From Rhodococcus rhodochrous (GTDB lineage Bacteria > Actinomycetota > Actinomycetes > Mycobacteriales > Mycobacteriaceae): a DNA stretch of 64,000 bases. The stretch spans positions 1,975,444-2,039,443 of the forward strand of contig NZ_LT906450.1 of NCBI RefSeq assembly GCF_900187265.1, read 5' to 3'. The position numbers were made by a program, and so were the translations under genes. This document shows, one piece after another, positions 57,646 through 64,000 of the stretch. The notes under the pieces were generated by a model. It was not told the origin of the DNA, did not search any database, and saw only the letters and a list, made by a program, of their open reading frames with translations. How positions within the stretch are numbered: position 1 is the first letter of the stretch; every line of letters begins with the position of its first letter.

Positions 57646-58173
57646 ATGGCTGTCTACGCACTCGGCGAGCGTGTCCCCGATATCCATCCCGACGCGTGGG
57701 TTCATCCCGACGCGGTCGTGATCGGCAACGTCACCCTCGGTGCCGGTGCCTCCGTGTGGCCCTCGGCGGTGCTGCGCGGGGACTACGGCAGGATCTCCGT
57801 GGGGGAGAAGACCAACATCCAGGACGGCACGATCATCCACTGCACCGCGATCGAGGCCACCGTCATCGGCGCGCGGTGCGTCGTCGGGCACAACGCGCAC
57901 ATCGAGGGCTCCACGATCGGTGACGGCGCGCTGATCGGCTCGGGTTCGCTCGTCCTCAACGGATCGGTCATCGGTGCCGGCGCGCAGGTCGCCGCCGGCG
58001 CCCTGATCCCGCCGCGCTTCGAACTGCCGCCCCGCCGCATGGCGATGGGCATCCCCGCGAACGTCCGCGAGGGCTACGAGGTGCCCGAGAACAACTTCGA
58101 CGCCAACGCCGAGATGTATGCGGCGAACGCCGCCTACTACCGGACCGCCCTCCGCCGCATCGACCAGGAGTGA
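57646..58173 (+). CDS. gamma-carbonic anhydrase family protein
   Basis: 175 aa left-handed beta-helix hexapeptide protein. Repeats such as IGNVTLGAGASVWPSAVLRGDYGRISVG and VIGAGAQVAAGALIPP, with metal-type histidines in TIIHCTA and VGHNAHIEGS, match the gamma-CA/YrdA group. Activity as a carbonic anhydrase is not assured in this group. TAGGTT at 57632 is 8 nt before the ATG. ung starts 4 nt after its stop. Confidence 0.9.
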   Translation: MAVYALGERVPDIHPDAWVHPDAVVIGNVTLGAGASVWPSAVLRGDYGRISVGEKTNIQDGTIIHCTAIEATVIGARCVVGHNAHIEGSTIGDGALIGSGSLVLNGSVIGAGAQVAAGALIPPRFELPPRRMAMGIPANVREGYEVPENNFDANAEMYAANAAYYRTALRRIDQE

Positions 58174-58176
58174 CAG

Positions 58177-58905
58177 GTGGCCGACACCGTCGACACACAG
58201 GCCTCGGCCGGGGGAGCGGACGAGCCCCGTTCCGGTCGGCCCCTGTCCGAACTCGTCGATCCGGGCTGGGCACGAGCGCTCGAACCCGTCGCCGACGACA
58301 TCACCGCGATGGGGCAGTTCCTCCGCGCCGAACTCGCCGCGGGCCGCAATTATCTGCCGTCCGGTCCGAACGTGCTGCGTGCCTTCACACAGCCCTTCGA
58401 ATCCGTCCGCGTCCTGATCGTCGGGCAGGATCCCTATCCCACTCCGGGTCACGCTGTGGGACTGAGCTTCTCGGTGGCCCCGGACGTCCGGCCCATCCCG
58501 CGCAGTCTCGCCAACATCTATCGCGAGTACACCGACGACCTCGGTCTGCCGCAGCCCTCCACGGGTGACCTGTCGCCGTGGACCGAGCACGGCGTCCTGT
58601 TGCTCAACCGGGTCCTCACCGTCGCACCGGGCCAGCCGGCCTCGCACCGCGGCAAGGGCTGGGAGGCGGTCACCGGGCAGGCGATCCGCGCGCTGGTCGC
58701 GCGCGGTACCCCGCTCGTCGCGATCCTCTGGGGCCGCGACGCGGCGACCCTCGAACCCATGCTCGGCGATGTGCCCACCGTGAAGTCGGCGCACCCGTCC
58801 CCGCTGTCGGCCTCACGCGGATTCTTCGGGTCGCGTCCGTTCAGCCGCGCGAACGAGCTGCTCGTCGAGCAGGGCGGCGAACCGGTGGACTGGCGACTGT
58901 CCTGA
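58177..58905 (+). CDS. ung: uracil-DNA glycosylase (family 1)
   Basis: 242 aa. It removes uracil from DNA. The water-activating loop is [21 protein letters not shown] (Asp in GQDPYP), then [10 protein letters not shown], and the minor-groove loop [18 protein letters not shown] (catalytic His). GTG start with GGAG, 4 nt after the gamma-carbonic-anhydrase gene, so cotranscribed. Confidence 0.97.
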   Translation: MADTVDTQASAGGADEPRSGRPLSELVDPGWARALEPVADDITAMGQFLRAELAAGRNYLPSGPNVLRAFTQPFESVRVLIVGQDPYPTPGHAVGLSFSVAPDVRPIPRSLANIYREYTDDLGLPQPSTGDLSPWTEHGVLLLNRVLTVAPGQPASHRGKGWEAVTGQAIRALVARGTPLVAILWGRDAATLEPMLGDVPTVKSAHPSPLSASRGFFGSRPFSRANELLVEQGGEPVDWRLS

Positions 58906-58927
58906 CCACCGATCCGCCGCCCGGATA

Positions 58928-59743
58928 TCAGGCGCGGACCGAATCCCAGTCGGGGCGTCGCTTGGCGACGAAGGCGTCGACACCCTCGATGCCCGTGGGC
59001 GTCGTCGCGGCCGCGGAGATGGAAGCGGCTTCCGCGTCGAGGTGCTCGGACAGCGATCGTCCCGCCGAGCCCGCCACGAGCGAGCGGATGGCGGCGTAGG
59101 ACTGCGTGGGGCCGTGTGCGAGGGTCCGTGCGAGTCGCAACCCCTCGCTCTGGATCTCGCCGTCGGCGACGAGCCGGCTCAACAGACCCAGACGCACTGC
59201 TTCGTCGGCGCCGATCACGGCGTCGGTCATGATGATCTCCCGTGCCCGCGACGGACCGACGATCCGCGGCAGGGTCCACGACATGCCGCCGTCGGGGGAG
59301 AAGCCGATCGACGGGTACGCGGCGCGCATCTTCGTGCCGGGGCCGGCGAGCGCGATGTCGGCGAGCAGCGCCAGGCTCATGCCGGCACCGGCGGCCCAGC
59401 CGTGCACGGCGGCGACGACCGGCACGGCCGCCTTGTCGAGCTCGCGCACGAAATCGTGGAAGAGGTTCGCGATGTCGAGCAGATGGGCGCCGCGGTCCTC
59501 GGCCGCGGCGAACCCGTGGACGTTGCCACCCGCGCAGAAGTTCGCACCCTCACCGACGAGCAGCACGGCACCGATCTCGGGGCCTGCCGCGCGCAGGGCT
59601 GCGATGCCCTGCTCCATCCCTGCGGGGGACAGGGAGGTGCCGTGCTCGGAGGTCGCCACGGCGATCCGCAGGACACGGTCCTCCACGCTCACCAGTGAAC
59701 GGAGAGAGTCGCTGTCCGGGAAGGAAACTTGGTTCTCGGTCAT
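58928..59743 (-). CDS. enoyl-CoA hydratase/isomerase (PaaG-like)
   Basis: 271 aa crotonase. ANFCAGGNVHGFA (oxyanion hole), VHGWAAGAGMSLALLADI and YPSIGFSPDGGMSWTLPRIVG. In the last motif the usual catalytic Glu is absent and an Asp sits at PDGG, as in PaaG-type isomerases; hydration may therefore not be its reaction. The start at 59743 is chosen because TATCGT lies 6 nt upstream, a leaderless pattern. It is separated from rpmB by a strong terminator. Confidence 0.87.
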   Translation of the reverse strand: MTENQVSFPDSDSLRSLVSVEDRVLRIAVATSEHGTSLSPAGMEQGIAALRAAGPEIGAVLLVGEGANFCAGGNVHGFAAAEDRGAHLLDIANLFHDFVRELDKAAVPVVAAVHGWAAGAGMSLALLADIALAGPGTKMRAAYPSIGFSPDGGMSWTLPRIVGPSRAREIIMTDAVIGADEAVRLGLLSRLVADGEIQSEGLRLARTLAHGPTQSYAAIRSLVAGSAGRSLSEHLDAEAASISAAATTPTGIEGVDAFVAKRRPDWDSVRA

Positions 59744-59775
59744 TCCCGCACGATATCCGGCCGGGGGATCGAACG

Positions 59776-59814
59776 GCGAAGGCCCCCTGCGCAATCAGCG
59801 CAGGGGGCCTTCGC
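59776..59814 (-). terminator. terminator after rpmB
   Basis: Perfect 17-bp stem (59776-59792 with 59798-59814), AATCA loop, 17 nt after the rpmB stop on the minus strand. Confidence 0.85.
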
Positions 59815-59831
59815 TACGACTCGACCGGGAA

Positions 59832-60023
59832 TCAGCCGCGGACGACCTTGCCGGCCTTGAGGCAGGAGGTGCACACGTTCATCTTGCGGGTGTTGCCCGG
59901 TGCAACCTGAGCGCGCACGCTCTGGATGTTCGGGTTCCAGCGACGGTTGGTACGCCGGTGCGAGTGCGAGACCGACTTCCCGAAGCCGGGGCCCTTGGCG
60001 CATACGTCGCAGACGGCAGCCAT
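59832..60023 (-). CDS. rpmB: 50S ribosomal protein bL28 (zinc-binding form)
   Basis: 63 aa. [25 protein letters not shown] is typical bL28. The four cysteines Cys5, Cys8, Cys51 and Cys54 make this the C+ (zinc) form; actinobacteria often also carry a C- paralogue elsewhere, expressed when zinc is low. AAGGAG upstream. It is divergent from the DAK2 gene. Confidence 0.97.
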   Translation of the reverse strand: MAAVCDVCAKGPGFGKSVSHSHRRTNRRWNPNIQSVRAQVAPGNTRKMNVCTSCLKAGKVVRG

Positions 60024-60256
60024 GTCGCGAACTCCTTGTGTCTAGTGGATAGATCTTCTGTCTGTTGTTTCGCCTTGCGAACACGGGGAACGAGCCGCCC
60101 GTGCGAGGCAACCCGGCAAGCTTAGCGAACTCGAGGGCGGTTGGCCAAACCGGACGGTGCGGCGGCTCGCGGCTAACCTGTTCGCCAGGGCTCGGCACCG
60201 TGCTCGACAGTACCGATCGTAGAGGTCGCCGAAGCCCGTGGGACGAGGCGAAGGGG

Positions 60257-61930
60257 GTGGAATCGTTGCTCGAAGCCGAGGACACGGTGGACGGGCGGGC
60301 GCTGCGCCGGTGGGTCGAGTTCGGTGTGGAAGCGCTCGAACAGCGCCGAGCGGAGATCAACTCGCTCAACGTCTTCCCGGTGCCCGACGGGGACACCGGG
60401 AACAATCTGCTGATCACCCTGCAGGCCGCGGCGGCACGGATCGGCGGGCCCGTGGACGGCGCACTCACCGCATCCGACGTCGCCGAAGGGCTCGCGCGCG
60501 GCGCCTTCGCCGGGGCGCGGGGCAACTCGGGGATCATCCTGGCGCAGGCACTGCGCGGTGTCGCCGACGCGGTCGCCGGACTGACGACGGTCGGCGCACG
60601 TGATCTCGCCGCTGCCCTCTCCAATGCCGCGACGCTCGTGACCGGAGCGCTCAGCGCACCCGCGAAGGGCACCATCGTCAGTGTCCTCGAAGCTGCGGCC
60701 GACGGCGCGACCCGCGTCGCCTCGGAGACGGATGCGACCGTGTGCGATGTCGCCGTCGCGAGTGCCGACGCCGCCGCCGACGCGCTCCAGCGCACCACCA
60801 CCCAGCTCGACGTCCTGGCCGAGGCCGGGGTGGTCGACGCCGGTGGTCTCGGTCTGCTCGTGCTGCTCGACTGCCTGGTGGAGGTCACCACGGGAACCCG
60901 TCCGGACCGCCGGATGGTGCTCGCCGGGGCCTCGCGTCCCGTGGTCGAACCCGAGATCGTCGACGAGCGTTCCGACAGCGACCAGCAGGAGTACGAGGTG
61001 ATGTACCTCGTCGGGAACTCAGACGACGCGCGCATCGACGCCCTGCGGTCCTCCCTCGACGCGCTCGGCGACTCGGTCGCGATCGTCGCCGGGGAGTCGG
61101 GGTGCTGGTCCGTGCACGTGCACTGCTGCGATCCCGGAGCCGCTGTGGAGGCAGGTCTCGCGGCGGGCTCGCTGAGCCGCATCGACATCACGTGCTTCGC
61201 GCTCGAGTCCGCGCGTCGCGGGTGCGGCGACGGCCCCGTGGTATCCGCTCCGGTCCGCGCCGAGCCGGCGGGGGAGCAGTCCCGGGCGGTCCTCGCGGTG
61301 GTGGGTGGCGAGGGCGCCGCAGAACTGTTCGAGGCGGAGGGCGCCCGGGTGCTGCGGGCCGAGGAGATCTCCGTCCACGAACTGCTCGAGGCGATCCGGG
61401 CGCTGCCGAGCCGGGACGTCCTCGTGCTGCCCAACGGTGCGCTGTCCGCGCAGGACGTCGTCGCCGTGGGTGCGCGGGCGCGGCGGGACGACCGCGACGT
61501 GATGTTCCTGCCGTCCTCCTCCGTGGTCCAGGGGCTGGCCTCGTTGGCCGTGCACGATCCGATGCGCGCCACCGTCGACGATGCCTTCGCGATGTCGGAG
61601 GCGGCGGCGTGCGTGCGGTGGGGATCTCTGCGATACGCGAACGAACGTGCGTTGACCTGGGTCGGAACGTGCGAGCCCGGCGACAGTCTCGGACTGGCCG
61701 GTCATGATGTCGTAGTGATCGAGCATGATCTGGTGACAGCGGGAGCGTCGCTGCTCGACCGGATTCTCGCCGCGGGCGGTGAGCTCGTGACGATGCTGGT
61801 CGGCGCCGACGCCCCCGACGGACTCGTCGAGCAACTGGCCGCTCACCTCGATCGCCGTCACCCGGAGATCGACGTGGTGGTCTACCAGGGCGGTCAGGGC
61901 AGCGACCTGCTGCAGCTCGGCGTCGAGTAG
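60257..61930 (+). CDS. DAK2-domain protein (fatty-acid kinase FakA/YloV-like)
   Basis: 557 aa from GTG 60257. The N-terminal DAK2 (Dha-kinase L-type) domain has LNVFPVPDGDTGNNLLITLQ (Mg-ATP aspartates) and GARGNSGIILAQALRG. The middle and C-terminal parts match FakA/YloV (VMYLVGNSDDARIDALRSSLDALGDS; VLPNGALSAQD). Members phosphorylate fatty acids bound to a DegV-type FakB partner, not visible here. It is 45 nt upstream of recG, a conserved neighbour pair with rpmB. Confidence 0.9.
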   Translation: MESLLEAEDTVDGRALRRWVEFGVEALEQRRAEINSLNVFPVPDGDTGNNLLITLQAAAARIGGPVDGALTASDVAEGLARGAFAGARGNSGIILAQALRGVADAVAGLTTVGARDLAAALSNAATLVTGALSAPAKGTIVSVLEAAADGATRVASETDATVCDVAVASADAAADALQRTTTQLDVLAEAGVVDAGGLGLLVLLDCLVEVTTGTRPDRRMVLAGASRPVVEPEIVDERSDSDQQEYEVMYLVGNSDDARIDALRSSLDALGDSVAIVAGESGCWSVHVHCCDPGAAVEAGLAAGSLSRIDITCFALESARRGCGDGPVVSAPVRAEPAGEQSRAVLAVVGGEGAAELFEAEGARVLRAEEISVHELLEAIRALPSRDVLVLPNGALSAQDVVAVGARARRDDRDVMFLPSSSVVQGLASLAVHDPMRATVDDAFAMSEAAACVRWGSLRYANERALTWVGTCEPGDSLGLAGHDVVVIEHDLVTAGASLLDRILAAGGELVTMLVGADAPDGLVEQLAAHLDRRHPEIDVVVYQGGQGSDLLQLGVE

Positions 61931-61975
61931 CCGGTGCGCCGCGAGGCCACCGCAGGAGTAGCGGAAGGGACGGCA

Positions 61976-64000
61976 GTGGCGACACTCGCGGACCGGCTCG
62001 ATCATGTCCTCGGCCGCAAGACCGCGGACGCCCTGCACGACGCGTTCGGGATGACCACCGTCGAGGATCTGCTGAGGCACTATCCGCACCGCTACGCCAC
62101 CCAGGGTGCCGAGCTCGGCGAGAGTCAGCCCGTGGAGGGCCAGCACATCACGATCATCGCGCGGGTCGAGTCGGCACAGGAGGTGCCCATGAAGTCCCGC
62201 GCCGGCAAACGCCTCGCGGTACGGCTGCGCTCCGATCGTCACAGCATCGACGTCACCTTCTTCAACCCGCACCGGGTCAAGCACAACATCAAGCCCGGCG
62301 TGCGCGCGATGTTCTCCGGCACCGTGAAGTACTTCCGCGACAAGTGGAGCCTGACCCACCCGAGCTATCTCGTGCTGCCCGAACCGCGCGACGCCGAGGA
62401 CCTCGTCTCGGCGACACCGGCGCGGGTTCGGGGCGCCGGGGCCCTGGCGGGTCTCGCGCGTACCGCACAGGACGGATCGGGGGTGGACATGTCGGTCTTC
62501 GACCGCACGCTGATCCCGATGTACCGCGCGACCCGCGAGGTCGAGTCGTGGACCGTCATGCGCTGCGTACGGCAGGTGCTCGACCAGCTCGACCACGTCG
62601 ACGACCCGCTGCCCGAGTGGGTGCGCGACGAGCACGGCTTCGTGGGCCTCGACGAGGCGCTCCGCTCGATCCACCTACCCGACACGAAGCAGGAGATCGA
62701 CCGGGCGCGCGACCGCCTGCGGTTCGACGAGGCCGCCGCGGTGCAGCTCGTGCTCGCCGGACGCCGGCACGACGTCGAGGTGCGCTCGGCGCCGTCCTGC
62801 CCGCACCGCGAGGGTGGGATCGCCGACGAGTTCGACCGGCGGCTGCCCTTCGAGCTGACGGCCGGGCAGCTCTCGGTGGCCGACGAGATCGCGGCCGATC
62901 TCGCACGCGAGCACCCCATGAACCGGCTGCTCCAGGGTGAGGTGGGTTCGGGCAAGACGATCGTGGCGCTGCGGGCGATGCTGCAGGTGATCGACTCCGG
63001 TCGGCAGTGCGCGCTGCTCGCACCCACCGAGGTGCTCGCGGCCCAGCACGCGCGCTCGCTCACGAAGATGCTCGGCGACCTCGCCGCGGCGGGCGAACTC
63101 GGCGCCCATGAACTCGCGACCCGCGTGACCCTGCTGACCGGCTCGATGGGTGTCGCCCGCAAACGGGCCGCACTCAACGAGGCGGTGACGGGCGATGCCG
63201 GGATCGTCATCGGCACGCACGCGCTGATCGAGGACAAGGTGCAGTTCTTCGACCTCGGTCTCGTCGTGATCGACGAGCAGCACCGCTTCGGTGTCGAACA
63301 GCGCGACGCTCTGCGCTCGCGAGGGCGCGACGGGGCGTCCCCGCACGTGCTGGTGATGACCGCGACGCCGATCCCGCGCACCATCGCGATGACGGTGCTC
63401 GGCGACCTCGAGGTCTCGACCCTGCGCGAGCTGCCCCGCGGGCGGTCGCCGATCGTCAGCCGCGTGGTGCCGGCGAAGGTGCACCCGAAATGGGTCGACC
63501 GCGCCTGGGAACGCATCCGCGAGGAGGTCGCCGACGGGCGGCAGGCCTACGTGGTGTGTTCCCGCATCGGCGACGGCGATTCCGACGACGACGCGCTCTT
63601 CGATCCGGACGGGCCCGAGCCGTCGGGATCGGGGAAGGGCAAACAGGCCCCGCCCGAGACCGTCTCGGTTCTCGAGCAGTTCGAGTTCCTCACCTCCGGT
63701 CCGCTCCGCGACCTGAGGGTGGGGCTGCTGCACGGCCGCCTCCCCGCCGACGAGAAGGACGCGGTGATGCAGGCCTTCAACGCCGCGGAGATCGACGTGC
63801 TCGTGTGCACGACCGTCGTCGAGGTCGGTGTCGACGTGCCGAACGCGACAGTGATGGTGATCGTCGACGCCGACCGGTTCGGTGTCAGCCAGCTGCACCA
63901 GCTGCGCGGTCGCGTCGGTCGTGGTGGCCACCAGGGTCTGTGCCTGCTCGTGACCGACGCGAAGCCCGCGACCCCGACGATGATGCGGCTCGAGGCCGTC
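61976..64000 (+). CDS. recG: ATP-dependent DNA helicase RecG, 3'-truncated by window edge
   Basis: At least 675 codons, still open at the last base. It begins VATLADRLDHVLGRKTADALHD after GAAGGGA (GTG 61976; GTG 61934 is an upstream alternative). The wedge OB fold (HITIIARVESAQEVPM) precedes the helicase core: LLQGEVGSGKTIVALRAML (Walker A), IVIGTHALIEDKVQF, VIDEQHRFGVEQR (DEQH) and TATPIPRTIAMTVLGDLEVSTL, with the C-terminal helicase half TTVVEVGVDVPNATVMVI and HQLRGRVGRG. It regresses stalled forks. Only the extreme C-terminus is missing. Confidence 0.95.
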   Translation, partial: MATLADRLDHVLGRKTADALHDAFGMTTVEDLLRHYPHRYATQGAELGESQPVEGQHITIIARVESAQEVPMKSRAGKRLAVRLRSDRHSIDVTFFNPHRVKHNIKPGVRAMFSGTVKYFRDKWSLTHPSYLVLPEPRDAEDLVSATPARVRGAGALAGLARTAQDGSGVDMSVFDRTLIPMYRATREVESWTVMRCVRQVLDQLDHVDDPLPEWVRDEHGFVGLDEALRSIHLPDTKQEIDRARDRLRFDEAAAVQLVLAGRRHDVEVRSAPSCPHREGGIADEFDRRLPFELTAGQLSVADEIAADLAREHPMNRLLQGEVGSGKTIVALRAMLQVIDSGRQCALLAPTEVLAAQHARSLTKMLGDLAAAGELGAHELATRVTLLTGSMGVARKRAALNEAVTGDAGIVIGTHALIEDKVQFFDLGLVVIDEQHRFGVEQRDALRSRGRDGASPHVLVMTATPIPRTIAMTVLGDLEVSTLRELPRGRSPIVSRVVPAKVHPKWVDRAWERIREEVADGRQAYVVCSRIGDGDSDDDALFDPDGPEPSGSGKGKQAPPETVSVLEQFEFLTSGPLRDLRVGLLHGRLPADEKDAVMQAFNAAEIDVLVCTTVVEVGVDVPNATVMVIVDADRFGVSQLHQLRGRVGRGGHQGLCLLVTDAKPATPTMMRLEAV

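Noticed and set aside
55918-58794. 958-codon minus-strand frame reaching from DUF3515 to ung
   Set aside because: Only the first part (DUF3515, start 56520) is real; the rest is antisense to thiL, the gamma-carbonic-anhydrase gene and ung.

Overview
The window is high-GC actinobacterial DNA of the Mycobacteriales, most likely Rhodococcus or a close relative. The main evidence is the core block valS-folC-DUF4233-ndk-rne-rplU-rpmA-obg-proB (32.5-44.7 kb), an order typical of Mycobacterium and Rhodococcus. Frequent GTG starts, ATGA/GTGA stop-start overlaps and many apparently leaderless genes (a TANNNT box 6-8 nt before the start codon) agree with this. No rRNA, tRNA, CRISPR array or prophage was seen. 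The first gene (an SDR) and the last (recG) are cut by the window edges.

0-12.8 kb: an SDR, a secreted lipase and fdhD are followed by amt and an XRE-cupin regulator. Next comes a long minus-strand operon, read from 12.8 down to 5.3 kb: type III (GlnT/GmaS-like) glutamine synthetase, class II glutamine amidotransferase (GlxB/MgsA-like), GlxC/MgsB-like, FMN glutamate-synthase-like GlxD/MgsC, an M20 amidohydrolase, HutD and a DadA/SoxB-type FAD oxidoreductase. The first four match the gamma-glutamylmethylamide/N-methylglutamate (NMG) set for methylamine nitrogen.

13.0-21.8 kb: a seven-gene minus-strand catabolic operon (acyl-CoA dehydrogenase, MHS-type transporter, MaoC hydratase, crotonase, amidase, SDR, CoA ligase fused in frame to an alpha/beta hydrolase), with a divergent TetR gene. 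It looks like CoA-dependent breakdown of an alicyclic or related acid or amide.

22.8-25.4 kb: three overlapping genes (DmmA-like zinc-ribbon protein, vanillate-demethylase-type reductase, heme-dependent oxidative N-demethylase) form a probable dimethylamine demethylase operon. With the NMG-like operon it could give a route from dimethylamine to glutamate nitrogen.

25.5-32.3 kb: a winged-helix protein, GNAT, an IS3-family element sitting at the centre of a large imperfect palindrome, a ThiD/PdxK kinase, an S9 peptidase and a YtxH-like protein.

32.5-49.2 kb: the core block above, then a sirtuin, ATP-dependent DNA ligase (LigB-like), a LigD-type polymerase-domain protein and a D-2-hydroxyacid dehydrogenase.

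49.3-64 kb: ectABC (ectoine synthesis) with a near-perfect CRP/GlxR palindrome upstream of ectA, a RecQ helicase with a phosphoribosyltransferase-like tail, a CoA-transferase, a DUF3515 protein, thiL, gamma-carbonic anhydrase, ung, a crotonase, rpmB, a DAK2/FakA-like protein and recG (truncated).
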